A stretch of DNA of 64,000 nt from Mucilaginibacter defluvii (GTDB taxonomy: Bacteria; Bacteroidota; Bacteroidia; Sphingobacteriales; Sphingobacteriaceae), in contig NZ_BAABJI010000002.1 in the NCBI RefSeq assembly GCF_039543225.1, positions 1,798,001 through 1,862,000 of the forward strand, given 5' to 3'. The position numbers were made by a program, and so were the translations under genes. The notes under the pieces are model-generated. The model was not told the origin of the DNA. It did no database searches and saw only the letters and a list, made by a program, of their open reading frames with translations. Within the stretch, counting starts at the first letter, position 1, and each line of letters opens with the position of its first letter. This document shows, in pieces, positions 54,684-64,000 of the stretch.

Positions 54684-56918
54684 ATGGAGTTTTTAAACAA
54701 CTACTTGATCTATCTGATCCCGCTATTGGGCATTGTGGGTATCATTGTAATGGCCGGTAAAGCGGCCTGGGTTAGCAAACAGCCCACCGGCGATGCCAAC
54801 ATGACTGAACTTGCCGGTTACATAGCCCAGGGCGCCATGGCATTTTTACGTGCCGAGTGGAAGGTACTGAGTTATTTTGTGATCATTGCGGTAATATTGC
54901 TGGCATGGTCGGGCACTACGGTTAGTACCTCAAGCCCGGTAATCGCTATCTCGTTTGTTATTGGCGCGCTGCTATCTGCCTTTGCGGGTTACATTGGTAT
55001 GCGCATTGCCACCAAAGCCAATGTGCGCACTACCGAAGCTGCACGTACCAGCTTGGCTAAAGCGCTTAAAGTATCATTTACCGGCGGCACCGTGATGGGC
55101 CTTGGCGTTGCCGGTTTAGCTATTCTAGGTTTAGGGTCGCTGTTTATCGTTTTCTATAAAATGTACGTTGGCGCCGAGGTTAATGGCGAGGATATGGAAA
55201 AAGCGCTTGAAGTGCTGGCCGGTTTCTCGCTGGGTGCCGAGTCTATCGCTTTATTCGCCCGTGTGGGTGGCGGTATTTATACCAAAGCTGCCGACGTGGG
55301 TGCCGACCTTGTAGGGAAAGTTGAAGCGGGTATACCTGAAGATGACGTACGTAACCCCGCTACAATCGCCGATAACGTGGGCGATAATGTGGGCGACGTA
55401 GCCGGTATGGGCGCCGACCTTTTCGGATCGTACGTGGCTACCATGCTGGCTACGATGGTTTTGGGCAGAGAGATCGTTTCACTCGACGCGTTCGGCGGCA
55501 TTGCCCCGGTATTGCTGCCTATGGTGATCGCGGGTTTGGGACTTGTTTTTTCCATCGTAGGAGCTTCATTCGTAAAAATTAAAAACGAAACAGACAGTGT
55601 GCAAAGCGCACTGAATATAGGCAACTGGGCATCCATTATACTTACAGCCATAGCCACATTTTTTGTGGTTAACTGGATGCTGCCCGACGGCAACCTGCAC
55701 CTTACCCGCGATCTGGTACCAGGTACAGATACGGTTAAAGAGGGCGCCAAGGTATTTGATAAAACAGGCGTATTCCTTTCCATCATCGTTGGTTTAATTG
55801 TGGGCACCCTCATGTCCATCATCACCGAATACTATACCGCTATGGGCAAACGTCCGGTACTGAGCATTATTAAACAATCTTCAACAGGGCACGCTACTAA
55901 TATAATCGGCGGTTTGGCTATCGGTATGGAGTCAACCGTATTGCCTATACTGGTGTTGGCGGCGGGTATCTACGGTTCATATTATTTTGCGGGATTATAT
56001 GGCGTTGCTATTGCCGCCGCAGGCATGATGGCTACCACCGCCATGCAACTGGCCATTGACGCCTTCGGTCCTATTGCCGACAATGCCGGCGGTATTGCCG
56101 AAATGAGCCGCCTGCCCGAAGAAGTAAGGCACCGTACCGATAATTTAGATGCGGTAGGTAATACTACCGCCGCCACAGGTAAGGGCTTCGCCATAGCATC
56201 GGCGGCGCTTACCTCATTAGCTTTGTTCGCGGCTTTTGTTGGCGTTGCCGGTATTGAGCATATTGATATTTACAAGGCCGACGTATTGGCCGGTTTGTTT
56301 GTGGGCGGTATGATACCTTTCATCTTCTCGGCATTGGCCATATCAGCTGTAGGCAGGGCGGCTATGGCTATGGTTGAGGAAGTGCGTCGCCAGTTTAGGG
56401 AGATACCCGGCATAATGGAATATAAAGCCAAGCCCGAATACGAAAAGTGCGTCGCCATATCAACCAAAGCCTCCATTCGCGAAATGGTGGCCCCAGGGCT
56501 TATCGCTCTGATCACACCTATTATCATCGGTTTTGCTTTTGGCCCCGAAGTATTGGGTGGCTTGCTGGCAGGGGTTACCGTTTCAGGTGTGCTAATGGGC
56601 ATCTTCCAAAGCAACGCGGGCGGCGCCTGGGATAATGCTAAAAAATCCTTTGAAAAAGGCGTGGAGATCAATGGGGAGATCTACTATAAAAAATCAGAAC
56701 CGCATAAGGCATCAGTAACCGGCGATACCGTGGGCGATCCGTTTAAGGATACCTCAGGCCCGTCAATGAACATCCTGATCAAGCTAATGTCCATCGTATC
56801 CCTGGTTATCGCCCCGCATCTGCATCACGAAGTAAATACCAACGAACGGATACAAAAGCAGATCAAGGAACAATCATTAGAAAAAACAATAACCAGCCCG
56901 CAAAAGCACCGGCTTTAA
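54684..56918 (+). CDS. hppA: Membrane-bound ion-pumping pyrophosphatase, K+-dependent type
   Basis: The 744-residue protein has about 16 membrane helices and the pyrophosphate-binding loops: [44 protein letters not shown] (about 205-248) and, near the end, [12 protein letters not shown] with [19 protein letters not shown] (about 650-700). The motif [10 protein letters not shown] near 492-501, with Ala where K+-independent enzymes have Lys, indicates K+-dependence. It hydrolyses PPi and pumps Na+ and/or H+; which ion is not clear from the motif alone. A short basic C-terminal tail follows. Standalone gene with its own terminator. Confidence 0.93.
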   Translation: MEFLNNYLIYLIPLLGIVGIIVMAGKAAWVSKQPTGDANMTELAGYIAQGAMAFLRAEWKVLSYFVIIAVILLAWSGTTVSTSSPVIAISFVIGALLSAFAGYIGMRIATKANVRTTEAARTSLAKALKVSFTGGTVMGLGVAGLAILGLGSLFIVFYKMYVGAEVNGEDMEKALEVLAGFSLGAESIALFARVGGGIYTKAADVGADLVGKVEAGIPEDDVRNPATIADNVGDNVGDVAGMGADLFGSYVATMLATMVLGREIVSLDAFGGIAPVLLPMVIAGLGLVFSIVGASFVKIKNETDSVQSALNIGNWASIILTAIATFFVVNWMLPDGNLHLTRDLVPGTDTVKEGAKVFDKTGVFLSIIVGLIVGTLMSIITEYYTAMGKRPVLSIIKQSSTGHATNIIGGLAIGMESTVLPILVLAAGIYGSYYFAGLYGVAIAAAGMMATTAMQLAIDAFGPIADNAGGIAEMSRLPEEVRHRTDNLDAVGNTTAATGKGFAIASAALTSLALFAAFVGVAGIEHIDIYKADVLAGLFVGGMIPFIFSALAISAVGRAAMAMVEEVRRQFREIPGIMEYKAKPEYEKCVAISTKASIREMVAPGLIALITPIIIGFAFGPEVLGGLLAGVTVSGVLMGIFQSNAGGAWDNAKKSFEKGVEINGEIYYKKSEPHKASVTGDTVGDPFKDTSGPSMNILIKLMSIVSLVIAPHLHHEVNTNERIQKQIKEQSLEKTITSPQKHRL

Positions 56919-56924
56919 TACGTA

Positions 56925-56965
56925 AAATGGCACAACTGCAACAGGTTGTGCCATTTGCTTTTTAT
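56925..56965 (+). terminator. Terminator after hppA
   Basis: AAATGGCACAAC (56925-56936) pairs exactly with GTTGTGCCATTT (56945-56956), followed by GCTTTTTAT. Confidence 0.85.
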
Positions 56966-57114
56966 GAGGTAATGTTTGCTGCATTCCACACATTGTGGGC
57001 GGTAATTTCCCCACAGTTTTTAAACGGTAAATCAAGGCAGTGAATTTCACCTTCAAAAGCCGATTTTAACGCGTAGGTATAGTATTTGGTTGATACTTGT
57101 ATAATTACGATAAC

Positions 57115-57513
57115 ATGAACAGAATATTGATGATAGACGACAACCCGATGGAACATTTTATCGCGTTGAAGCTGCTTAAGAATACCGGCCTTTTTGAAAA
57201 CACTAAGCACGTTACCAACGGATTGGAAACCTTAAAATTTATAGAGCAGAATTTAACCAATACCGACGAACTCCCTGACGTTATCCTGCTTGACATTAAC
57301 ATGCCCGATATTAATGCCTGGGGATTTTTAGACCGGTACAAACAGCTGCACCAAAATATCAGCAAGCCGATAGATATATACATCGTCAGTTCATCTATTG
57401 ATGCTGACGACATGCTGAAATCGAAAACTTATCCCTTTGTTAAGTCGTATCTGGTAAAGCCGCTAAGTGCAGATATCCTAGTTAAAATTTATAACGACCG
57501 CGCCAAAGCTTAG
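57115..57513 (+). CDS. Single-domain response regulator
   Basis: The 132-residue CheY-like receiver has Asp8 and Asp9 for Mg2+, phospho-acceptor Asp60 in VILLDINMP, Ser92/Ser93 in IVSSSID, and Lys115 in LVKPL. No output domain is present. It has the Bacteroidota NPMEHF type N-terminus, often found with phosphorelays and stress signalling, and no kinase gene is close. An in-frame TTG at 57097 would add five residues; ATG 57115 gives the standard start. Confidence 0.92.
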   Translation: MNRILMIDDNPMEHFIALKLLKNTGLFENTKHVTNGLETLKFIEQNLTNTDELPDVILLDINMPDINAWGFLDRYKQLHQNISKPIDIYIVSSSIDADDMLKSKTYPFVKSYLVKPLSADILVKIYNDRAKA

Positions 57514-57651
57514 CACCTAACGGTAACAATTTTGAAATATTTGCACCGGCATACACAAAAAATATTGTTTTGTTTTGATGATATAATCAGTGCTTTATCA
57601 TATCAATAAAATTAAGTAGGTTTGGACTTGATATATTAACTGACATTATAT

Positions 57652-59136
57652 ATGAGATTTAAAAAACCACTTGATGTATTACTAAAAGAAGCATCAGCAA
57701 GCGGCGAAGGCACTTTACGCCGAACGCTTAGCAGCTTCAACCTGGTAACCATGGGTATTGGAGCTATCATTGGCGCGGGCTTATTCTCGCTAACCGGTTT
57801 AGCCGCTGCAAACAATGCAGGCCCTGCGGTAACCATTTCATTTGTTATTGGCGCTATTGGCTGTGCTTTTGCCGGCTTATGCTATGCCGAATTTGCCAGT
57901 ATGATCCCTATCGCCGGTTCTGCGTATACGTATTCATACGCAACCATGGGCGAATTTATGGCATGGATAATCGGTTGGGATTTAGTGTTGGAGTATGCCC
58001 TTGGCGCGGCAACAGTATCAATCAGTTGGTCGCAATACCTTACCAAATTTCTCCATTTATACGATATACATATACCGCCGCAGTTTACCATGTCGCCATG
58101 GGAAAGCGTAACCCTTGCTGACGGCAGCGTAGTTAGCGGCTATTTCAACTTACCGGCGGTATTTATAATCGTTTGCCTTTCGTTACTGCTTATCCGCGGT
58201 ACTAAAGAGTCAGCTTTTGTAAATAACATCCTGGTAGTTTTAAAAGTAGCTGTAGTATTGGTATTCATCGCAGTGGGCTGGAGCTATATCAACCCATCAA
58301 ACCACGTTCCTTATATCCCTGAGAATACCGGTAAATTCGGTGAGTTCGGCTGGTCGGGTGTGTTGCGCGGCGCGGGTGTGGTATTCTTTGCATTTATTGG
58401 TTTTGACGCCGTATCAACCGCTGCCCAGGAAGCTAAAGATCCTAAGCGCGGCATGCCTATCGGTATCATCGGTTCGTTATTGGCTTGTACATTATTATAC
58501 GTACTGTTCTCGCACGTGATGACAGGTGTTGCCAACTATAAAGAATTTAAAGACAGTGCTGCCCCGGTTGCCGTAGCTATCGCTAAAACACCTTACGCGT
58601 GGTTACAAAAAGCCATCATTCTGGCTATCCTTGCCGGTTATACCTCAGTTATCCTGGTGATGCTTATGGGCCAGTCGCGTATATTCTATACCATGTCAAA
58701 AGATGGTTTGATCCCATCTGTATTTTCAAAAGTTCACAAAAAATTCCAGACTCCTTATAAATCAAACTTACTGTTTGCGGTATTTGTAAGCTTATTCGCT
58801 GCTTTTGTACCGGTACACGTGGTAGGCGAAATGGTATCTATCGGTACCCTGTTTGCTTTCGTACTGGTTTGCGTTGGTGTAATGGTGATGCGTAAAAGCG
58901 ACCCAAATACGCCTCGTCCGTTCCGTACGCCATGGGTTCCTTTTGTGCCAATTGCAGGTATCTTAATCTGTATCTCAATGATGGTTTCATTACCTGGAGA
59001 TACCTGGTTACGTTTGGCTATCTGGATGCTATTAGGCTTAATTATTTACATGGTTTACGGTAAAAAGCACTCGCTTATCCGTAACGGTAAATTGAGCATT
59101 CCTAATGATCCGCCAAACCCGCATTACACTGAATAA
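57652..59136 (+). CDS. Amino-acid permease (APC family, cationic amino-acid transporter type)
   Basis: The 494-residue protein has 12-14 membrane helices, the APC motif MGIGAIIGAGLFSLTGLAA near 36-54, a CAFAGLCYAEFASMIPIAGSAYTYSYATMGEFMAWIIGW stretch near 80-118, and GVVFFAFIGFDAVSTAAQEAKDP near 243-265, the signature of YfnA/CAT-type transporters. Substrate prediction (cationic or branched amino acids) is uncertain. The codon use and structure look like its neighbours. It ends in a strong terminator. Confidence 0.9.
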   Translation: MRFKKPLDVLLKEASASGEGTLRRTLSSFNLVTMGIGAIIGAGLFSLTGLAAANNAGPAVTISFVIGAIGCAFAGLCYAEFASMIPIAGSAYTYSYATMGEFMAWIIGWDLVLEYALGAATVSISWSQYLTKFLHLYDIHIPPQFTMSPWESVTLADGSVVSGYFNLPAVFIIVCLSLLLIRGTKESAFVNNILVVLKVAVVLVFIAVGWSYINPSNHVPYIPENTGKFGEFGWSGVLRGAGVVFFAFIGFDAVSTAAQEAKDPKRGMPIGIIGSLLACTLLYVLFSHVMTGVANYKEFKDSAAPVAVAIAKTPYAWLQKAIILAILAGYTSVILVMLMGQSRIFYTMSKDGLIPSVFSKVHKKFQTPYKSNLLFAVFVSLFAAFVPVHVVGEMVSIGTLFAFVLVCVGVMVMRKSDPNTPRPFRTPWVPFVPIAGILICISMMVSLPGDTWLRLAIWMLLGLIIYMVYGKKHSLIRNGKLSIPNDPPNPHYTE

Positions 59137-59156
59137 TCTTGTTTAAAACTTATATG

Positions 59157-59193
59157 AAAAAGGTTCTGAAAATATTTTCAGAACCTTTTTTGC
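59157..59193 (+). terminator. Terminator after the second APC permease
   Basis: A perfect 16-bp stem (59157-59172 with 59175-59190) with a 2-base centre, AAAAAGGTTCTGAAAA and TTTTCAGAACCTTTTT, followed by T and GCTTTTT. Confidence 0.9.
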
Positions 59194-59230
59194 TTTTTAT
59201 ACTTTCTACTTAAACAAAAAACTAAACTGA

Positions 59231-60379
59231 ATGAAGAAAAGCCTGTGGATACTGGCCGTTGTTTGCGTTATTAACTCCATGGGCTTTGGCATTGTTGTGC
59301 CGCTGTTATACAGCTACGGTAAAAAATTTGGCATCACCAGCGAAACTTTGGGTTTACTCACCGCCGCCTTTTCAATTGCACAATTTTTTGCTACGCCGCT
59401 CCTTGGTTCACTGTCTGACAAGTGGGGCCGTAAACCGGTACTTATTATCAGCCTCATCGGCACCTGTATATCATTTATATTGTTTGCGCAGGCACGCAGC
59501 ATCATCATGCTTTTTGCAGCGCGTATATTGGATGGATTAACCGGCGGCAACATCTCGGTGGCACAAGCTATGGTATCTGATGTTTCATCCCCTGAAGACC
59601 GGGCGAAGAATTTCGGCATACTCAGCTCAGCGTTTGGTTTTGGCTTTGTTGCCGGGCCTGCATTGGGTGGCTTGCTCAGCAAATACGGCATGCATGTGCC
59701 CTTTTACTTCGCGGCAGCTATAGCGCTTGTCGGCGTGCTATTAACCGTTTTTATACTTAAGGAAACCAACTGTAAAAAGGATGACCGGCGGGCTTATAAA
59801 TTCAGCTTTACATCGCTGGTTACTGTGCTCAAACAAAAAACCGTTGGGGTAAGCATATTTATCGGCTTTTTGCTGACCATGGCACAATTTGCCATGATCA
59901 TCGGCTTCCAAACATTTACTAATGATGAGCTTAAACTATCTCCGGCTCAAACCGGGATTTTTTATGCCGGTTTTGGTGTTACAGGTATTATTATGCAATT
60001 GCTGGTGCCCTTTTTTACAAGGGCATGCCGGTCAAAAGCTTTAATACTCCTGCTATCAACGTTGGTGTGTTTAGGCGCCATGACGCTTGCCGGCTTCGCC
60101 GGATTATGGCTATTCGCTATCGCGATAGGTATATACGGCCTTTTTAACGGACTGCGTAACCCCATGCTCAATGCCATAATTGCCGACAATTCAAATGACG
60201 ATGAGCAAGGTAAGGTTTTAGGCATCAATCAATCGTACACATCCATCGGGCAAACCCTCGGCCCTGTTACAGCGGGTTTTGTTACGGCCATATCACTGCA
60301 TAGTATTTTCTTTTTAGCATCTTTGTACATCCTAACCGCTTTAATGCTTAGCTTTAAGCTTAAACGGCAGGATTGCTAA
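59231..60379 (+). CDS. MFS transporter, TetA-like drug exporter type
   Basis: The 382-residue protein has 12 membrane segments and MFS motif A GSLSDKWGRKPVL (58-70), a QAMVSDVSSPEDRAKNFGILSSAFGFGFVAGPALGGLLSKYG block near 112-153 (motif C-like, of the antiporter type) and similarity to TetA/Bcr drug:H+ antiporters. The substrate is unknown. It lies 21 bases upstream of the MarC gene, so the two are likely to share a transcript. Confidence 0.85.
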   Translation: MKKSLWILAVVCVINSMGFGIVVPLLYSYGKKFGITSETLGLLTAAFSIAQFFATPLLGSLSDKWGRKPVLIISLIGTCISFILFAQARSIIMLFAARILDGLTGGNISVAQAMVSDVSSPEDRAKNFGILSSAFGFGFVAGPALGGLLSKYGMHVPFYFAAAIALVGVLLTVFILKETNCKKDDRRAYKFSFTSLVTVLKQKTVGVSIFIGFLLTMAQFAMIIGFQTFTNDELKLSPAQTGIFYAGFGVTGIIMQLLVPFFTRACRSKALILLLSTLVCLGAMTLAGFAGLWLFAIAIGIYGLFNGLRNPMLNAIIADNSNDDEQGKVLGINQSYTSIGQTLGPVTAGFVTAISLHSIFFLASLYILTALMLSFKLKRQDC

Positions 60380-60400
60380 ACACTGACCTTCATTATAATT

Positions 60401-60976
60401 ATGCAGCCACTTATCTTTAAAGAGGTACTTTCCGTTACCATGATCCTGTTTGCCATTATTGACATTTTAGGATCAATACCCGTAATTATTGAGTTACGCC
60501 AGCGAGCCGGCCATATACAATCTGAAAAAGCGAGTATCGCGGTGCTGGTGCTCATGGTAACCTTTTTATTCATAGGTAACGAGCTGTTGGATATCATTGG
60601 CCTTGATATCTCCTCTTTCGCTATAGCGGGCTCTATAGTGATATTCATTATAGCGATGGAGATGATCCTTGGCATAACATTTTTCAAGGACGACCCGGAG
60701 ATGGCCAAAACGGTATCTATCGTTCCCTTAGCCTTCCCGCTTATTGCCGGTGCCGGTACCATGACTACTTTGTTGTCTTTAAAGTCCCAATATCAAACCC
60801 AGAATATTTTGGCGGCTATTGTAATCAACACCACCATTGTTTACCTGGTACTTAAAAATGTAAAATGGCTGGAACATCTGCTGGGCAAAGCCGGATTAAG
60901 CATTTTACGCAAAGCCTTTGGTGTAATACTATTAGCTATCGCGATAAAGCTTTTCAGGAGCAATAGCGGGTTGTAA
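60401..60976 (+). CDS. MarC family integral membrane protein
   Basis: The 191-residue protein has six predicted membrane helices in two related halves, with the MarC/UPF0056 signatures ILFAIIDILGSIPVIIELRQ-type N-terminus (15-34), FAIAGSIVIFIIAMEMILGI near 71-90 and PLAFPLIAGAGTMTTLLSL near 109-127. E. coli MarC has no proven role in drug resistance; members are thought to be small-molecule exporters or channels. It is downstream of the MFS gene and convergent, by 2 bases, with the RsmB-like gene. Confidence 0.9.
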   Translation: MQPLIFKEVLSVTMILFAIIDILGSIPVIIELRQRAGHIQSEKASIAVLVLMVTFLFIGNELLDIIGLDISSFAIAGSIVIFIIAMEMILGITFFKDDPEMAKTVSIVPLAFPLIAGAGTMTTLLSLKSQYQTQNILAAIVINTTIVYLVLKNVKWLEHLLGKAGLSILRKAFGVILLAIAIKLFRSNSGL

Positions 60977-60978
60977 AC

Positions 60979-62148
60979 TTATTCCTGTCGAATAAGCCGT
61001 GCTACAAACATGGTATCAGCCTTACGTTCGTAGCCCTTCAGAATTTGCTGGCTTTCCAGTTGGAGGCCTAACTCTGTTGTTAAAAATTCAACCGCATCTT
61101 CGTTCTCAGCCTTAAAAGCCGAGCATGTGATATATATAAGCGCTTTACCGGGTTTAAGATATTTAGCTACATTATGGGCGATGCTTTGCTGCAAACGCTG
61201 AAAAAAAGCTATACGTTGTGGATTGAACTGGCTGATCATTTCCGGCGTGCGCCCCCAGGTACCCGAGCCGCTGCAAGGGGCATCTAATATAATGCCATCA
61301 AATGCATAATCGTGCATTTCCTGTTCGGGGTTTTGGGTCAGATCAAGCACTTTTTTTTGATATTTGAATAAACCTGCTTGGTGAAAACGCTCGTCAAGAT
61401 TGGCCAGAATGGATTCGCGCACATCAGACACCACCAGCTTAATGTCCGGCTGCAAACTATGCAGCAATAATGATTTACCGCCTGATGCTGCACAGGCATC
61501 CCACCATTTATCCCAGCGCTCTGGTTTAAAATATCGGGCAGTTTGTTGTGATGAATAGTCCTGCACCTCATACAAATGTTGCTGGCGGGGCAGGATGTTT
61601 TCGAGCCTGGTACCGTTGGGTAAACAAAGGCAGCCGTCGCCCTCATCCTTAAAAAGAATATCGGCCTTATTCAGTTCGGCTTTCACCTGCGCTTCGTGCC
61701 CGCGCAGCACCCTTATATACAAATCGGGCTGAATAAAGAACGAGCGCAAAAACTTATCCTTTTCTACCCCGGCAGAGAGCTCAGCCGTCCAGGGGAAAAC
61801 GTCATCCAGTTTAAAATCAGGATGTGTGGTTTTGATAAGGGCGATCTTCTCGTTAATGCTGAAGCCGATACAAGCAGCCCACTCGGGTTTAAAATGCTGA
61901 AGGAAGGAGTTGGATTGCGTATTGCATAAGAACTCGGCAACCATCAAACGCTCTTCGGGGGGCAGCGCAGGCAGTGCCCGGCCGAGGCGGAAGTAGTTAT
62001 ACACCAAACGACCCGCCACCTTACGGTCGGTTGAGCCCATTTGTTTGTTGAGGCGGTAAAAGCCCGGCAAAAATTTACCTAACGGCGTATCAGCCGGATA
62101 TTCATCCAAAATACGTAAAAACGTTTTTAGCTGATTCAGTGCTTTCAT
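60979..62148 (-). CDS. RsmB/NOP-type class I SAM-dependent RNA cytosine-5 methyltransferase
   Basis: The 389-residue protein has an N-terminal RNA-binding region (about 1-150) and a Rossmann methyltransferase domain with DAPCSGSGTWGRTPEM near 288-303 (motif IV, catalytic-release Cys) and YITCSAFKAENEDAVEF near 343-359 (motif VI, nucleophilic Cys). It should methylate C5 of a cytosine in rRNA or tRNA, as RsmB does at C967 of 16S rRNA; the exact target is unclear. Its start overlaps the stop of the upstream lipoprotein gene by 4 bases, so translation is coupled. Confidence 0.88.
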   Translation of the reverse strand: MKALNQLKTFLRILDEYPADTPLGKFLPGFYRLNKQMGSTDRKVAGRLVYNYFRLGRALPALPPEERLMVAEFLCNTQSNSFLQHFKPEWAACIGFSINEKIALIKTTHPDFKLDDVFPWTAELSAGVEKDKFLRSFFIQPDLYIRVLRGHEAQVKAELNKADILFKDEGDGCLCLPNGTRLENILPRQQHLYEVQDYSSQQTARYFKPERWDKWWDACAASGGKSLLLHSLQPDIKLVVSDVRESILANLDERFHQAGLFKYQKKVLDLTQNPEQEMHDYAFDGIILDAPCSGSGTWGRTPEMISQFNPQRIAFFQRLQQSIAHNVAKYLKPGKALIYITCSAFKAENEDAVEFLTTELGLQLESQQILKGYERKADTMFVARLIRQE

Positions 62149-63422
62149 TCCACCTGCTTTAATTCAAAATTTTCGTATCGCAACAGGTTAACATGTTTGT
62201 TTACCCAACCCTGGCCTTTTTTATAAATAAAGTCAAAGCTGTTATGTAAGCCCCTGAACTCATTATCATCCAGGCTCTTCAGCTTATCGGTATCATCAGC
62301 CAGTAACTGACCAAAGTACATGCCTTCATCAAATGCTTTGATAGCATATTCTGTTGGTTCGGCGCGGTAAGCACGGCGATAATTGCGCATAAAAGTTATG
62401 GTAGCCTGCGAGCGATAATTCACCCTGTCTGCCGAGGTGATATACGCATTGAGTCGTTGCATCTGGTCTGATTTCAGGAAGCTGAATTTCTCCCAATTGG
62501 GGTGCCCGATTACCGTCATGGGGTAACGCTTGGCCAATGTATCTAACGAGTAAAGCGTAATCTTTAAAAAAGACTGGTTGGTTGAGGGAATAACCATAAA
62601 GTTGCGGTCAAACCTGGTCATCTGCGCAACAATTGGTTTCAGGTTTCCCCGGGTTACGGTTAGTTGAACCACCTTTATTTTCTTTTTACTTAAACTGTCA
62701 ACAGCCTTCTTGAAGTACCTGATGTAAGGCAGCTCGGCGCTGTAGCCGGATGTAAGCACGAATATCTTTTTTGTCTTCGACTTTTCTACCGCAAATTCAG
62801 CCGCACGCAGGGCATGATATTCCAGCGGCGGTATAACCGTTATAAGGTTCTCGGCATTATAGGTTGTTGGCGCCGATGGCGACAACGGCGACAGGATCAG
62901 CTTTTTGTTATTACCCGGTACCGTGGTAAAGGCCTTCATCCCGTCAGGAAATACTGGGCCAACAATCAGGTCGCTGCTTTTTATCTGCGGGTTTAACGCC
63001 AGGCTGTGCGAGTGTGAGGGTTCATCCTTTGAGTCGAACAACTGCACACGGTAATTAGCGCCCTCGCCGGTAAGTGAGTCAAGCGCGAGCTTGAAGCCCC
63101 GGTAATAATCTAACGCGATGGAAGCTTTTTTTAAACCCGCGGCGCTGTAGTTAGCGCCGGGGTTTAAATGATCCAAGCCGAAAGGCAGTATCAACGCAAT
63201 GTTCGATACTCTTTTATCAGATACCTTTTTGGCATCCTTGTCCTCTTTTTTATTTTTATCGGCTTTATCGCCGGGCTTATCCGAAGTTTTATCAGTTGGC
63301 TTAGTTGTACCCTTACCAACAGGGCGTGTTTTTGGCGAACACGCTGCAGCAAGTGCAACAACTAAAATAAGTAACCACTTATTCCCACTCAATAGTGGCC
63401 GGTGGTTTCGAACTGATATCAT
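62145..63422 (-). CDS. Periplasmic-binding-protein-like lipoprotein (type 1 fold, LpoA-like)
   Basis: The 425-residue protein has a lipobox VALAAACS (Cys28 from the ATG), a Lys/Asp/Thr-rich linker (about 30-70, disordered) and a type 1 periplasmic-binding fold: [15 protein letters not shown] near 71-85, [14 protein letters not shown] near 155-168 and the [14 protein letters not shown] near 380-393. Relatives are branched-chain amino-acid binding proteins and the PBP1A activator LpoA. No ABC transporter genes are near, so a structural or regulatory wall role is plausible but inferred. The ATG overlaps guaA by 44 bases; a TTG at 63392 overlapping by 14 is an alternative start with a better-sized signal peptide. 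Confidence 0.75.
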   Translation of the reverse strand: MISVRNHRPLLSGNKWLLILVVALAAACSPKTRPVGKGTTKPTDKTSDKPGDKADKNKKEDKDAKKVSDKRVSNIALILPFGLDHLNPGANYSAAGLKKASIALDYYRGFKLALDSLTGEGANYRVQLFDSKDEPSHSHSLALNPQIKSSDLIVGPVFPDGMKAFTTVPGNNKKLILSPLSPSAPTTYNAENLITVIPPLEYHALRAAEFAVEKSKTKKIFVLTSGYSAELPYIRYFKKAVDSLSKKKIKVVQLTVTRGNLKPIVAQMTRFDRNFMVIPSTNQSFLKITLYSLDTLAKRYPMTVIGHPNWEKFSFLKSDQMQRLNAYITSADRVNYRSQATITFMRNYRRAYRAEPTEYAIKAFDEGMYFGQLLADDTDKLKSLDDNEFRGLHNSFDFIYKKGQGWVNKHVNLLRYENFELKQVE

Positions 63423-64000
63423 ATACTACCCGGTTTATGCCTTTTACGTTATTGATAATTTCGTTTGATATTTTGGCCAACAGCTCATACGGTAAGTGGC
63501 ACCAATCGGCCGTCATACCGTCAACTGATTCAACCGCGCGAAGCGCTACCGCATTTTCATAAGTGCGCTCATCGCCCATTACCCCTACCGATTGTACCGG
63601 TAAAAATATGGTGCCCGCCTGCCAAACTTTATCATAAACACCGGCAGCCTTTAAATTGTTGATGTAAATCGCATCGGCTTCCTGTAATATATGCACTTTC
63701 TCGGGTGTTACCTCACCTAATATTCTGATAGCCAAACCCGGACCAGGGAATGGGTGGCGGCCTAAAATATTAGGATCAATACCCAAAGCCTTGCCTACGT
63801 TACGTACCTCATCCTTAAAAAGGGTATTCAATGGCTCAACTACTTTCAGCTTCATAAAATCAGGCAAACCACCTACGTTATGGTGCGATTTAATAGTTGC
63901 CGATGGGCCTTTAACCGATACCGACTCGATAACGTCAGGATAAATTGTACCCTGGCCAAGCCATTTTACATCCTGCACTTCGTGCGCGGCATCATCAAAC
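63379..64000 (-). CDS. guaA: GMP synthase (glutamine-hydrolysing), C-terminal part; 5' end outside the window
   Basis: The frame enters the window at its right edge; the visible 206 or so residues are the end of the ATP pyrophosphatase region and the C-terminal dimerisation domain of GuaA. They include [68 protein letters not shown] and the final [15 protein letters not shown], which ends the family. It aminates XMP to GMP. The lipoprotein gene downstream overlaps its 3' end. The glutaminase domain and start lie beyond 64000. Confidence 0.97.
   Translation of the reverse strand, partial: FDDAAHEVQDVKWLGQGTIYPDVIESVSVKGPSATIKSHHNVGGLPDFMKLKVVEPLNTLFKDEVRNVGKALGIDPNILGRHPFPGPGLAIRILGEVTPEKVHILQEADAIYINNLKAAGVYDKVWQAGTIFLPVQSVGVMGDERTYENAVALRAVESVDGMTADWCHLPYELLAKISNEIINNVKGINRVVYDISSKPPATIEWE

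Noticed and set aside
55277..55825. Open frame of 182 codons on the minus strand within the pyrophosphatase gene
   Set aside because: Shadow of hppA; the translation has no domain-like pattern and no start context.

Overview
The window reads as a chromosome segment of a Bacteroidota bacterium of the Sphingobacteriaceae, probably Mucilaginibacter or a close relative. The protein families point there: a DUF6660 protein ending in WQPPQLS beside a TonB receptor, a small Hc1-like histone H1 protein, DUF4142, DUF4230 and DUF4397 proteins, and an FtsZ with a tail beyond its usual C-terminal peptide. So do promoters of the Bacteroidota form TTTG-N18/19-TAnnTTTG and weak Shine-Dalgarno sequences. The genus is inferred from protein character only. 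No tRNA, rRNA, CRISPR array, prophage or transposase gene was seen.

Layout. 1-6.6 kb: end of a DUF4397 lipoprotein gene, then a three-gene set (circularly permuted ATP-grasp, Alpha-E, transglutaminase-like), then on the minus strand a thioredoxin-like lipoprotein, a Gfo/Idh/MocA oxidoreductase and a DUF4142 lipoprotein. 6.7-13 kb: gcvH, a VanZ-like gene, an overlapping 44-codon lipoprotein gene, feoA-feoB, a SprT-like metalloprotease, two tandem paralogous cysteine-containing lipoproteins and a GH172 (DUF2961) protein. 13-16.2 kb, minus strand: TonB-dependent receptor, DUF6660 protein and a CrtO-type acyltransferase homologue. 16.5-32.4 kb: division and cell-wall cluster mraZ-rsmH-ftsL-ftsI-murE-mraY-murD-ftsW-murG-murC-ftsQ-ftsA-ftsZ. 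32.7-36 kb: Hc1-like gene, dapA (minus), atpD-atpC. 36.4-48.6 kb: branched-chain amino-acid operon ilvD-ilvB-ilvN-ilvC-leuC-leuD-leuB-methyltransferase-leuA-ilvA. 48.6-64 kb: mixed housekeeping genes (Old Yellow Enzyme, OsmC, DUF4230, dacB, two APC permeases, membrane pyrophosphatase, lone response regulator, MFS exporter, MarC, RsmB-type methyltransferase, periplasmic-binding-like lipoprotein) and the 3' part of guaA.

How the genes work together. The 16.5-32.4 kb cluster takes UDP-MurNAc-Ala-Glu to lipid II (murE, mraY, murD, murG, murC) and supplies the divisome (ftsL, ftsI, ftsW, ftsQ, ftsA, ftsZ); murF, murB and ddl are not in it. MraZ probably represses its own promoter through 10-bp-spaced AGTGG repeats. 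The ilv-leu operon covers valine, isoleucine and leucine synthesis except the transaminase, and carries a trans-aconitate-methyltransferase-like gene between leuB and leuA.

The most unusual structure lies between the genes. Many co-directional junctions, including every junction of the ilv-leu operon except leuA-ilvA, hold a fold-back (inverted-repeat) element. One family with arms of the type CCCCTAACCCCCTAAAGGGG occurs six times, usually starting at the upstream stop codon and ending within a few bases of, or inside, the next gene. In two cases it supplies the first 20 or so codons of the next protein (MurG, IlvN). A cluster of four DnaA-box-like 9-mers sits in the ftsA-ftsZ gap.
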